A stretch of 21,541 nt of DNA from positions 21,342 through 42,882 of the forward strand of contig FR886325.1 of NCBI GenBank assembly GCA_000436535.1. The letters run 5' to 3'. Shown one piece after another: positions 14,335 through 21,541 of this stretch. The notes beneath the pieces were generated by a model. That model ran no database searches and was not told where the DNA came from. It worked only from the letters and a program-made list of their open reading frames with translations. The DNA comes from Eubacterium sp. CAG:252 (GTDB taxonomy: Bacteria; Bacillota; Clostridia; Lachnospirales; Lachnospiraceae). The position numbers and the translations under genes were made by a program. Position 1 is the stretch's first letter, and every line of letters starts with the position of its first letter.

Positions 14335-15204
14335 ATGAGCGAGAATGATAAGCTTGAGAAAAGAAAAAGAACAACAAGAAATATATGTGTACTTGTGACA
14401 GTAGTATTTATCACAGTAATGCTTATACTTCCATTATTCTCTATAATAGTGAGTTCACTTAAAGAGGGAATAGGCTTTTATATAAAGTCAGTAACCAGCG
14501 CTTATGTACTCAGCGCACTTAAGGTTACAGTTATTGCAACAGTTGTGGCAGTTGTCATTAATACACTGTTTGGAATTATAGCAGCGTGGGTGCTTACAAG
14601 ATTTGACTTTAAAGGAAAACAGATACTTGCAACACTTATAGATATTCCTTTTTCAATATCACCTGTTATAGTCGGACTTGCATTTCTTATGACATTCGGA
14701 AGACTTGGATTTTTCTATCCGGTTATAAGATGGTTCAACGAGGTGTTTGGTACAAATGTAAGAATAGCGTTTGCAATACCGGGTGTAGTGCTTGCAACAA
14801 TATTTGTAACATTTCCATATGTATCGCGTGAGATAATACCGGTGCTTAACTCACTTGGAAGAGATGAGGAGGAGGCTGCTGCACTTATGGGCGCGAATGG
14901 TTTCACCATATTTTTTAAGATAACACTTCCTAACATCAAGTGGTCGCTTATATATGGAATAATATTATGTACATCAAGGGCACTTGGAGAGTTCGGTGCG
15001 GTCAATGCACTGTCTAAGACAAGAGGAGAAACATTTACACTGCCGCTGGAGATAGATGCGCTGTATATGTCGGGAACAGAGTCATCGATAACAGCAGCAT
15101 TTGCAGTATCGTCAATACTTGTTATAATAGCGGTTATAGTTCTTATATTAAGAAATGTTTTTGAACACAGACAAAAAAACGCTAAGAAAGGAGGAGTTAA
15201 GTAA
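14335..15204 (+). CDS. cysW: Sulfate ABC transporter permease CysW
   Basis: This 289-residue permease is the partner of CysT. A basic N-terminus (EKRKRTTRN) is followed by about six membrane helices. The EAA loop reads EEEAAALMGANGFTIFFKITLPNI, and DIPFSISPVIVGLAFLMTFG and RALGEFGAVNALS are CysW-like. The tail is basic and cytoplasmic. GGAGGG stands 6 bases before the ATG. The stop overlaps the cysA start by one base (TAATG), so the ATPase is translationally coupled to it. The 66-bp gap from cysT contains a small hairpin but no promoter that I can see. Confidence 0.93.
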   Translation: MSENDKLEKRKRTTRNICVLVTVVFITVMLILPLFSIIVSSLKEGIGFYIKSVTSAYVLSALKVTVIATVVAVVINTLFGIIAAWVLTRFDFKGKQILATLIDIPFSISPVIVGLAFLMTFGRLGFFYPVIRWFNEVFGTNVRIAFAIPGVVLATIFVTFPYVSREIIPVLNSLGRDEEEAAALMGANGFTIFFKITLPNIKWSLIYGIILCTSRALGEFGAVNALSKTRGETFTLPLEIDALYMSGTESSITAAFAVSSILVIIAVIVLILRNVFEHRQKNAKKGGVK

Positions 15205-16265
15205 TGTATGTAGAAATGAAAAATATATTCAAACAATATGGAAGCTTCAGGGCATCTGATAACGTAAACTTCGGTATTGAGAAGGGAAAGCTTGTTGCAC
15301 TGCTTGGTCCTTCCGGAAGTGGAAAGACAACTATATTAAGAATGATAGCAGGGCTTGAAACACCAAGCTTTGGAGATATCTATATAGATGGAAAGAGAGT
15401 GAATGATATTCCGGCGAGCCAGAGAGGTATTGGTTTTGTATTCCAGAATTATGCTCTGTTCCGTCATATGACAGTATATGATAATATCGCATTCGGTCTT
15501 AAGTTACAGAAGGTGCCAAAGGATGAGATAAAGAAAAGAGTTACAGAGCTTCTTGAGATAACAGGACTTGCAGGACTTGAAAAAAGATATCCTAACCAGT
15601 TATCAGGAGGACAGAGGCAGAGAGTAGCATTTGCAAGAGCTCTTGCTCCTAATCCACAGGTACTTCTCTTAGATGAACCTTTCGCTGCGATAGATGCAAA
15701 GGTAAGAACAGAGCTTCGTACATGGCTTAGAAGTATGGTTACAAAGCTTGGAATAACAAGTATATTCGTAACACACGATCAGGATGAGGCAGTTGAGGTT
15801 GCAGATGAGATAATCATAACTAATCATGGTAAGATAGAACAGATGGGAAGTCCGATAGATATATATAAGAGTCCGGCAACTCCTTTCGTAGTTGAGTTCA
15901 TAGGAAAGGCATCTGAGGTTACTGATTATTCAAAGCTTAAAGGCTTTGATGAGGTTAAGGGTGCTGACAGAGCTGTTATCAGACCAGAGTTTGTCAAGAT
16001 AGCAAAGTACGGAAAGCTGCAGCAGTATAACAGTGCGGCAGAAGAGGGCTATGTTGAGGATATATTATTCAGAGGTAATCATCTGGATGTTACTGTTAAT
16101 ATAGGCTGTACAAAGATTACAGGAGAATGGTCACTTGAGAAAGAACCTCTTGCAGTAGGGGAGAAGGTTCATGTTCTTATATATAGAATATATGCTGTCG
16201 ATAGTGAAAAGACATATCTGTGTGAGAATAAGGGTATGAAGTCAGATGATGTATTCTATATCTGA
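15204..16265 (+). CDS. cysA: Sulfate ABC transporter ATP-binding protein CysA
   Basis: This 353-residue cytoplasmic ATPase powers the CysTW channel. Walker A GPSGSGKTT is at 35-43, the Q-loop Gln at 81, signature LSGGQRQRVAFARAL at 133-147, Walker B VLLLDEP at 153-159, and the switch His at 191 (VTHDQDEA). The C-terminal part (about 240-350) is a TOBE-like regulatory domain with FIGKASEVTDY and VIRPEFVKI, as in CysA. AAAGGAGG precedes the start, inside the end of cysW. It is followed by a 169-bp gap before aprA in which I see no clear terminator or strong promoter. Confidence 0.95.
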   Translation: MYVEMKNIFKQYGSFRASDNVNFGIEKGKLVALLGPSGSGKTTILRMIAGLETPSFGDIYIDGKRVNDIPASQRGIGFVFQNYALFRHMTVYDNIAFGLKLQKVPKDEIKKRVTELLEITGLAGLEKRYPNQLSGGQRQRVAFARALAPNPQVLLLDEPFAAIDAKVRTELRTWLRSMVTKLGITSIFVTHDQDEAVEVADEIIITNHGKIEQMGSPIDIYKSPATPFVVEFIGKASEVTDYSKLKGFDEVKGADRAVIRPEFVKIAKYGKLQQYNSAAEEGYVEDILFRGNHLDVTVNIGCTKITGEWSLEKEPLAVGEKVHVLIYRIYAVDSEKTYLCENKGMKSDDVFYI

Positions 16266-16434
16266 TTATATAGAATGTATAAATATGTGGCTGTATAACA
16301 GAGAATTGATATACGTCAGATATTAATAAAACTTATTTCAGAGTATTACATTATTTGTACAATATGGTATTGTTAAATCTTTAATGAAATAGTAGTGTAT
16401 TAAAGTAATTATGTTACTTCAAGAAGGAGTGCTT

Positions 16435-18192
16435 ATGAAGATAAATGGATTAAAGAAGCTTACAACAGATGTTCTTATAATAGGTGGTGGAACGGCAGGA
16501 TGTTATGCGGCACTTACAATAAGAGAGCAGTCGGATGCTAAGATTATTATAGCAGAGAAAGCTAATATAAAAAGAAGCGGATGTCTTGCGGCTGGTGTTA
16601 ATGCTATCAATGCATACATAGTTGAAGGAAGAAAGCCGGAGGATTATGTAGATTATGCCAAAAAGGATGCAGATGATATAGTAAGAGAAGACCTTCTTCT
16701 TACAATGTCTGAAAGACTTAACGAAGTCACAGCTAAGATGGAAAAGCTTGGTCTTGTCATATTAAAGGATGAGAATGGAAAGTATGTTGCAAGAGGCAAC
16801 CGTAATATTAAGATTAACGGTGAGAATATCAAGCCTATCCTTGCATCGGCTGTTGAGGCACTTGAGGGTGTGTCAGTCATAAACAGACTTAATATAACAG
16901 ACTATATAGTTAAGGATGGCAGAATTCTTGGCGCAGTCGGCTTTAATATAGATGACGGCTATGCTTATGAGATAAGGGCTAAAAAGGTATTATGTGCAAC
17001 AGGTGGTGCGGCAGGACTTTATAAGCCTAATAATCCGGGCTTTTCAAGACATAAGATGTGGTATCCTCCATTTAATACAGGAGCCGGATATGCTATGGGT
17101 ATCAATGCTGGTGCGGAGATGACTACATTTGAAATGAGATTTATAGCACTCAGGTGTAAGGATACTATAGCGCCAACAGGAACTATAGCACAGGGTGTCG
17201 GAGCAAAGCAGGTTAATTCAAAGGGTGAGGTATATGAAGATAAGTATGGTCTTACAACTTCACAGAGAGTATATGGAACTGTAAGAGAGAATATCGAGGG
17301 AAGAGGTCCTTGTTACTTAAGAACAGAAGGAATAAGCAGGGAACAGGACGAATCTTTAAAGAAAGCTTATCTTAACATGGCACCAAGCCAGACACTTAAG
17401 TGGATAGAATCAGGAAAGAACCCAAGTGAGCAGAATGTTGAGATAGAAGGAACAGAACCTTATATCGTTGGTGGACATACAGCCAGTGGTTACTGGGTAG
17501 ATACTAACAGAAGAACTACCATAGATGGACTGTATGCGGCAGGTGATGTTGCAGGTGGATGTCCTCAGAAGTATGTAACAGGAGCTATGGCAGAGGGTGA
17601 AATAGCTGCTATAGATATTGTTAAGGCACTTAAAGAAGAGGCAGAGCTGACAGATAGCTTTAGTTCACAGGATGCTGCTTATGGCTGTCATGATATAAAA
17701 GATGATTATAAAGCTTTAGAAAGCTTCGCTGAAGAATTTGTAAATAAGAAGCTTTTAGAATACAATGCATATCTTGAAAGACAGGATGAGGTTTTTTCTA
17801 CAGAACAGCTTGAAGAAGCTATGCAGAAGGTTATGGATACTTATGCTGGTGGTATTGGAAGCCATTATCAGTTTAATGAAAAGCAGCTTGAGCTTGCCAG
17901 GCAGAAGATAGAACAGATTATCACACTTTCAGGAAATGTGTCAGCAGCAGATTACCATGGACTTATGTTTGTGTATGAACTTAAGGAAAGACTTACAGTC
18001 TGTCAGGTGCTTATAGAGCATTTAAAGGCAAGAAAAGAAACAAGATGGCATAGCTTTGCTGAAAATCTTGATTATCCTGATAAGTCAGATGAGTGGCTTA
18101 AGTATGTCAACACCAGAAAGAATGGTGATAACATAGAAGTTATATTCAGAAATCTTGTAGGAAGAGGTGAGACATATGAGCATAGTAATTAA
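16435..18192 (+). CDS. aprA: Adenylylsulfate (APS) reductase alpha subunit, AprA-like flavoprotein
   Basis: This 585-residue FAD enzyme reduces APS to sulfite and AMP using electrons from AprB. The FAD-binding GGGTAG is at residues 17-22 and the C-terminal FAD motif LYAAGDVAGG at about 367-376. Positions matching the AprA active site are kept: Trp209 in MWYPPFNTGAGYAMG, Arg235 in EMRFIALRCKD, and His348 in GGHTASGYWV. It is shorter than AprA of sulfate respirers (about 650 residues). ATG 16435 follows AAGGAG at 6 bases; a longer start at 16411 is less likely. It overlaps aprB by 17 bp. Sitting between the importer and CysDN, it most likely acts in assimilation, replacing CysH. A fumarate-reductase-like flavoprotein is an alternative, but the active-site residues and neighbours argue for AprA. 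Confidence 0.92.
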   Translation: MKINGLKKLTTDVLIIGGGTAGCYAALTIREQSDAKIIIAEKANIKRSGCLAAGVNAINAYIVEGRKPEDYVDYAKKDADDIVREDLLLTMSERLNEVTAKMEKLGLVILKDENGKYVARGNRNIKINGENIKPILASAVEALEGVSVINRLNITDYIVKDGRILGAVGFNIDDGYAYEIRAKKVLCATGGAAGLYKPNNPGFSRHKMWYPPFNTGAGYAMGINAGAEMTTFEMRFIALRCKDTIAPTGTIAQGVGAKQVNSKGEVYEDKYGLTTSQRVYGTVRENIEGRGPCYLRTEGISREQDESLKKAYLNMAPSQTLKWIESGKNPSEQNVEIEGTEPYIVGGHTASGYWVDTNRRTTIDGLYAAGDVAGGCPQKYVTGAMAEGEIAAIDIVKALKEEAELTDSFSSQDAAYGCHDIKDDYKALESFAEEFVNKKLLEYNAYLERQDEVFSTEQLEEAMQKVMDTYAGGIGSHYQFNEKQLELARQKIEQIITLSGNVSAADYHGLMFVYELKERLTVCQVLIEHLKARKETRWHSFAENLDYPDKSDEWLKYVNTRKNGDNIEVIFRNLVGRGETYEHSN

Positions 18193-18490
18193 TAAAAGCA
18201 AATGTGTGGGATGTGGACAATGCAGTATCGTCTGTCCGGGAAGCCTTATAAAAATGGGTGAGGACAGGAAGGCATATATAAAGTATCCTAAGGACTGCTG
18301 GGGATGTTCATCATGTCTTAAGGAATGTAAGTTTGAAGCTATTGCGCTGTATCTTGGAGCAGATATGGGTGGCATGGGAAGTAAGATGAGTGTTACTACC
18401 AAAGGTGACTACCTTAACTGGAATATAGATAAGACAGATGGCAGCAGGGAAACAATCGTTATTAATAAGAAAGAATCCAATAAGTACTGA
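18176..18490 (+). CDS. aprB: APS reductase beta subunit, AprB-like two-[4Fe-4S] ferredoxin
   Basis: This 104-residue iron-sulfur protein passes electrons to the flavin of AprA. It has two cluster motifs, CVGCGQCSIVCPG near residue 10 and CWGCSSCLKECKF near residue 41, giving eight cysteines for two [4Fe-4S] clusters. The region after them (LGADMGGMGSKMSV...YLNW) resembles the segment of AprB that contacts AprA, but the long C-terminal arm of AprB from sulfate respirers (total about 150 residues) is missing. ATG 18176 is preferred over 18167 because GAGGTG lies just upstream and MSIVINKSKCVGC is a standard ferredoxin start. It overlaps the aprA end, which indicates coupled translation of a complex. 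Confidence 0.9.
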   Translation: MSIVINKSKCVGCGQCSIVCPGSLIKMGEDRKAYIKYPKDCWGCSSCLKECKFEAIALYLGADMGGMGSKMSVTTKGDYLNWNIDKTDGSRETIVINKKESNKY

Positions 18491-18606
18491 TGTAAGACAG
18501 AGATTGCAACTTATATCAGATATTATAAGGGATTTTATAATAGATATTAAATAACATATATTTACAATAAAAGATTAGTTCTATTTAACTTGAAAGATTA
18601 TTAACA

Positions 18607-18629
18607 AATAAACATATATACATACTATG
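18607..18629 (+). promoter_or_regulatory. Motif shared with sbp upstream region (copy at cysD)
   Basis: AATAAACATA-N6-TACTATG, about 50 bp before the cysD start, in a 190-bp A/T-rich gap after aprB. The same 17 fixed bases occur ahead of sbp. It may mark a regulated internal promoter for cysDN (inference). Confidence 0.4.
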
Positions 18630-18680
18630 AAAGTTGTTAATTATTCTAAAATAATACATAAAGAAAGGACGGATAAAACA

Positions 18681-19580
18681 ATGGCAGAATTATCGCATCT
18701 TGACCAGCTTGAAGCTGAGGCAATATATATAATTAGAGAGGTAGCGGCGGAGTGTGAAAAGCCGGTTATGCTTTATTCTATAGGAAAGGACAGCTCAGTA
18801 ATGCTTCATCTTGCTATGAAAGCATTTTACCCAGAGAAGCCACCTTTTCCATTCCTTCATGTTAATACAACATGGAAGTTCAAGGAAATGATTAAGTTCA
18901 GGGATGAAACAGCTAAGAAGCTTGGCATCGAAATGTTAGAATATATCAATGAAGATGGTGTTAAGAAGGGAATTAATCCTTTTGACTATGGTTCAGTGTA
19001 TACAGATATTATGAAGACACAGGCTTTAAAGCAGGCTCTTAACAAGTATGGTTTTACAGCAGCATTTGGCGGCGGCAGAAGAGATGAGGAAAAGTCAAGG
19101 GCTAAGGAAAGAATATTCTCATTCAGAAACGAAAACCAGGCATGGGATCCTAAAAACCAGAGACCAGAGATGTGGAAGCTCTATAACTCAAGAATCAATA
19201 AGGGCGAGAGTATAAGAGTATTCCCTATATCTAACTGGACAGAAACAGATATATGGCAGTATATCAAGAGAGAAAATATTGATATCGTACCTCTTTATTA
19301 TGCAGACAAGCGACCAGTTGTTGAAAGAGATGGCATGCTTATAATGGTTGATGATGACCGCTTCAAGCTAAGAGAGGGTGAAAAGATAGAATACAAAAAT
19401 GTACGATTTAGAACTCTTGGCTGCTATCCTTTAACAGGTGGAATAGAGTCAAATGCAACAACTCTTGATGAGATAATCGATGAAACACTCAGTGCTGTAT
19501 CTTCTGAGAGAACAACAAGAGTTATCGATAACGAAGCAGCAGGAAGTATGGAAAGAAGAAAGAGAGAGGGGTATTTCTAA
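18681..19580 (+). CDS. cysD: Sulfate adenylyltransferase subunit 2 (CysD)
   Basis: This 299-residue catalytic subunit of ATP sulfurylase forms APS and pyrophosphate from ATP and sulfate, driven by GTP hydrolysis in CysN. The PP-loop motif SIGKDSS is at residues 33-39. Other markers are FGGGRRDEEKSRAKERIFSF, PISNWTETDIWQYI, and the typical end ERTTRVIDNEAAGSMERRKR. The length equals E. coli CysD (302). ATG 18681 gives the standard start MAELSHLDQLEAEAI, with AAAGGA about 11 bases upstream; an in-frame ATG at 18627 would add 18 atypical residues. The stop is separated from cysN by one base. Confidence 0.96.
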   Translation: MAELSHLDQLEAEAIYIIREVAAECEKPVMLYSIGKDSSVMLHLAMKAFYPEKPPFPFLHVNTTWKFKEMIKFRDETAKKLGIEMLEYINEDGVKKGINPFDYGSVYTDIMKTQALKQALNKYGFTAAFGGGRRDEEKSRAKERIFSFRNENQAWDPKNQRPEMWKLYNSRINKGESIRVFPISNWTETDIWQYIKRENIDIVPLYYADKRPVVERDGMLIMVDDDRFKLREGEKIEYKNVRFRTLGCYPLTGGIESNATTLDEIIDETLSAVSSERTTRVIDNEAAGSMERRKREGYF

Positions 19581-19581
19581 G

Positions 19582-21297
19582 ATGACAGGATTATTAAAGT
19601 TTATAACATGCGGAAGCGTGGATGATGGAAAGTCTACATTAATAGGACATATATTATATGATTCAAAGCTCTTATATGCCGATCAGGAAAAGGCTTTAGA
19701 GCTTGACAGTAAAGTAGGAAGCCGTGGTGGTGCTATTGATTACTCACTTCTTCTTGACGGACTTATGGCAGAAAGAGAACAGGGTATCACAATCGATGTT
19801 GCATACAGATATTTTACAACAGATAAGAGAAGCTTTATCGTGGCAGATACACCGGGACATGAAGAATATACAAGAAATATGGCGGTTGGTGCATCATTTG
19901 CAGACCTTGCAATCATTCTTGTAGATGCAAAGCAGGGTGTACTTGTGCAGACAAAAAGACATGCAAGAATATGCTCGCTTATGGGTATCAAGTATTTCGT
20001 ATTTGCAGTTAATAAAATGGACCTTGTTGGATACTCTAAGGAAAGATTTGATGAGATTACAGCACAGATAGATGAATTATCTAAGGAATTAGGACTTGCC
20101 AGTGTAAAGATTATCCCTGTTTCAGCTACAGAGGGCGATAACATTACTAAGAAGTCAGATAACACACCTTGGTATGATGGTGAAGCACTTCTTACTTATC
20201 TTGAAAATGTTGATGTAAGTCAGAAGAAGCAGGAAGAAGGCTTCTATATGCCAGTTCAGAGAGTATGCCGTCCAGACCATACATTCAGAGGCTTCCAGGG
20301 TCAGATAGAGTCTGGTGTAGTATCTGTAGGTGATGAGATAACAACTCTTCCAAGTGGTGAAACTGCCAATGTAAAGAGTATTCTTATAGGTGATAAGGAC
20401 AGCCAGAGCGCACAGGTTGGACAGCCTGCTACTATACAGCTTGATAAGGAAGTTGATGTATCAAGAGGATGTGTTCTTGCAGCAAAGACAACACTTCCAG
20501 TTATCAAGTCTTTCACAGCTACAATGCTCTGGATGGATGATGAAGAACTTACAGTTGGTAAGGATTATATCGTAAAGATAGGAACTAAGCAGGTGCTTGG
20601 TGTATTAAAGAATATCCAGTACAAGATAGATGTCAATACAGGTAAGTTTATTGAGGCTAACGGACTTAGCAAGAATGAAATAGCAGTATGCGATATCGGA
20701 CTACAGGAGCCGGTTGTCATAGATGAATTCGCTAAACATAAGACACTCGGTGAGCTTATACTTATAGACAGAATAAGCAATATGACATCTGCCTGCGGTG
20801 TTGTTACCGACACAAGTGCATATGACAAGAAGGAAGTCAAGTGCGCATTTGTCAATGGTAATATCAAGGGAAATGCAGATTTATTTGAAGAATATTACTA
20901 CAATCTTGAAAGCGCTACAGTATCAAAGGTAAGCCCTGCCGGAAAGAACTATACAGTAGGACAGGAAATCAGTGTAAGTGGTGACTCTTACAACTATCCT
21001 GACAGCTTTGATGTAATAGTATTCAGGGACAGAGTAGCAGTTACTGTAAGAAATAAGAAGATAGAGTCTATAGAAAAGCTGGAAGATTATACATACACAG
21101 GACTTCCAGTTGTAAACAGCAGAGGTTTTGCAGTCAAAGCAGCCAATGAGAGCGAATATGCCCAGTTATGTACAGAACTTGATGCCATTAAGGAAGGCAA
21201 AGAAGCCCTCAACGATACATTCTTCAACAAGTGGACAGACTTTGGAACATACCGAAAGATAGTATTCAAGGATGAAGTCTGGGAATATGTAATCTAA
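19582..21297 (+). CDS. cysN: Sulfate adenylyltransferase subunit 1 (CysN GTPase) with a long C-terminal extension
   Basis: This EF-Tu-like GTPase couples GTP hydrolysis to APS synthesis by CysD. In the 571-residue product the P-loop GSVDDGKST is at 11-19, DTPGHEEY at 89-96 and NKMD at 144-147, followed by EF-Tu-like domains II and III to about residue 409. About 160 more residues follow (from TDTSAYDKKE to the end). E. coli CysN is 475 residues, and fused CysNC/NodQ carries an APS kinase with its own P-loop at this position. Here there is no second P-loop, so it is not a CysC fusion; a possible beta-rich segment (GQEISVSGDSY...FDVIVFRDRVAVTV) is visible. ATG 19582 has GAGAGGGG upstream and lies one base after cysD; the frame to 19480 overlaps cysD and is not needed. 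Confidence 0.94.
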   Translation: MTGLLKFITCGSVDDGKSTLIGHILYDSKLLYADQEKALELDSKVGSRGGAIDYSLLLDGLMAEREQGITIDVAYRYFTTDKRSFIVADTPGHEEYTRNMAVGASFADLAIILVDAKQGVLVQTKRHARICSLMGIKYFVFAVNKMDLVGYSKERFDEITAQIDELSKELGLASVKIIPVSATEGDNITKKSDNTPWYDGEALLTYLENVDVSQKKQEEGFYMPVQRVCRPDHTFRGFQGQIESGVVSVGDEITTLPSGETANVKSILIGDKDSQSAQVGQPATIQLDKEVDVSRGCVLAAKTTLPVIKSFTATMLWMDDEELTVGKDYIVKIGTKQVLGVLKNIQYKIDVNTGKFIEANGLSKNEIAVCDIGLQEPVVIDEFAKHKTLGELILIDRISNMTSACGVVTDTSAYDKKEVKCAFVNGNIKGNADLFEEYYYNLESATVSKVSPAGKNYTVGQEISVSGDSYNYPDSFDVIVFRDRVAVTVRNKKIESIEKLEDYTYTGLPVVNSRGFAVKAANESEYAQLCTELDAIKEGKEALNDTFFNKWTDFGTYRKIVFKDEVWEYVI

Positions 21298-21307
21298 ATG
21301 AGCCGTG

Positions 21308-21388
21308 CCAGATAAAGTCGTAGCAAAGTGCTGTGCTAGCACAAAGCACTTTGATGCGATTTTAGCTGATAGGGCGAATGCCCTACAG
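21308..21388. repeat. Palindromic tandem repeat, unit A
   Basis: From CCAGATAAAG to GCCCTACAG, this unit closely matches 21437-21514. It holds a 9-bp stem (CAAAGTGCT 21324-21332 with AGCACTTTG 21345-21353) enclosing the palindrome TGTGCTAGCACA, and then the hairpin TAGGGC-GAAT-GCCCTA. It begins 10 bp after the cysN stop and could serve as its terminator. A 61-codon frame across the array looks incidental. Confidence 0.75.
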
Positions 21389-21413
21389 TCCAAGAAAGCA
21401 AAGCTTTCTTGGA
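21389..21413. repeat. 11-bp perfect hairpin between repeat units
   Basis: TCCAAGAAAGC pairs perfectly with GCTTTCTTGGA around the loop AAA. It lies directly after unit A. Confidence 0.8.
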
Positions 21414-21436
21414 CTTGCGCACGGCGGAGTAGCGGG

Positions 21437-21514
21437 CAGATAAAGCTATATCAAAGCTGTGCTAGCACAAAGCTTTTTGTTAGGCTTTAGTCTGATAGGG
21501 CGAATGCCCTACAG
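21437..21514. repeat. Palindromic tandem repeat, unit B
   Basis: This is the second copy of unit A, sharing GCAGATAAAG, TGTGCTAGCACAAAGC and the whole CTGATAGGGCGAATGCCCTA run. Its outer stem is shorter because three bases are missing (CAAAGCT against AGCTTTT). Confidence 0.75.
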
Positions 21515-21541
21515 GGGCTGTCGCACTAAGAAATTCTTAGT
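21515..21541. repeat. Partial inverted repeat cut by the window edge
   Basis: GGGGCTGTCGCACTAAG leads into a perfect 17-bp palindrome, ACTAAGAA-A-TTCTTAGT, that ends at the last base. It may be one arm of a longer hairpin or a transposon end; the rest is outside the window. Confidence 0.45.

Noticed and set aside
16266..16434. A promoter or terminator between cysA and aprA
   Set aside because: Only weak A/T-rich matches to -35 and -10 boxes and no stable hairpin were seen.
19480..19581. Longer CysN start within cysD
   Set aside because: The standard CysN start lies one base after cysD with its own ribosome site, and the extra residues are an out-of-frame reading of cysD.
21305..21490. A 61-codon frame after cysN
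   Set aside because: It is entirely made of the palindromic repeat units, has no ribosome site, and repeats the same peptide where the DNA repeats.

Overview
The window is AT-rich DNA from a low-GC Gram-positive anaerobe, most likely a member of the Clostridia and probably Lachnospiraceae. The reasons are heavy use of ATA and AGA/AGG codons, AGGAGG-type ribosome sites, lipoprotein-type binding proteins, and a cys cluster with an AprA/AprB-type APS reductase. No rRNA, tRNA or CRISPR array was seen. The species cannot be named from this window alone.

Layout. Bases 1-1670 hold the 3' part of a UvrD/PcrA-family helicase. Bases 1898-4221 hold a likely two-gene operon: an AI-2E/PerM-type membrane transporter and a type I asparaginase. 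The end of the asparaginase runs into a decayed ribose-binding-protein gene (rbsB remnant, about 4159-4663), followed by an intact ribokinase (4864-5733). A small FliD-C-like protein (5858-6550) ends in a clear intrinsic terminator. An L-lactate dehydrogenase lies on the minus strand (6835-7785) and diverges from a membrane-anchored GH25 protein (8239-9522), which is trailed by a stranded piece of a second SH3-like module.

Bases 9721-21297 are almost entirely a sulfate-assimilation locus on the plus strand. It starts with an orphan binding-protein lipoprotein and a CysG-type siroheme synthase. After a promoter/terminator region come the sulfate ABC importer (sbp-cysT-cysW-cysA), a two-subunit AprA/AprB-like APS reductase, and ATP sulfurylase CysD/CysN. 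Together these import sulfate, activate it to APS and reduce APS to sulfite, and CysG makes the siroheme that a sulfite reductase encoded elsewhere would need. No APS kinase or CysH is present, so the route appears to go from APS directly to sulfite.

The most interesting items are non-coding or decayed. (1) A roughly 65-100 nt leader-like element occurs three times. It abuts the start codons of rbsK and ldh at identical spacing, and its stem is supported by one covarying pair. (2) The asparaginase gene is fused to rbsB, with a frameshift explained exactly by a 10-bp tandem duplication. (3) sbp and cysD share a 23-bp upstream motif. (4) A promoter and an intrinsic terminator lie close together ahead of sbp. 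(5) A palindromic tandem repeat follows cysN at the right edge. None of these amounts to a proven new system; the leader element is the best candidate.
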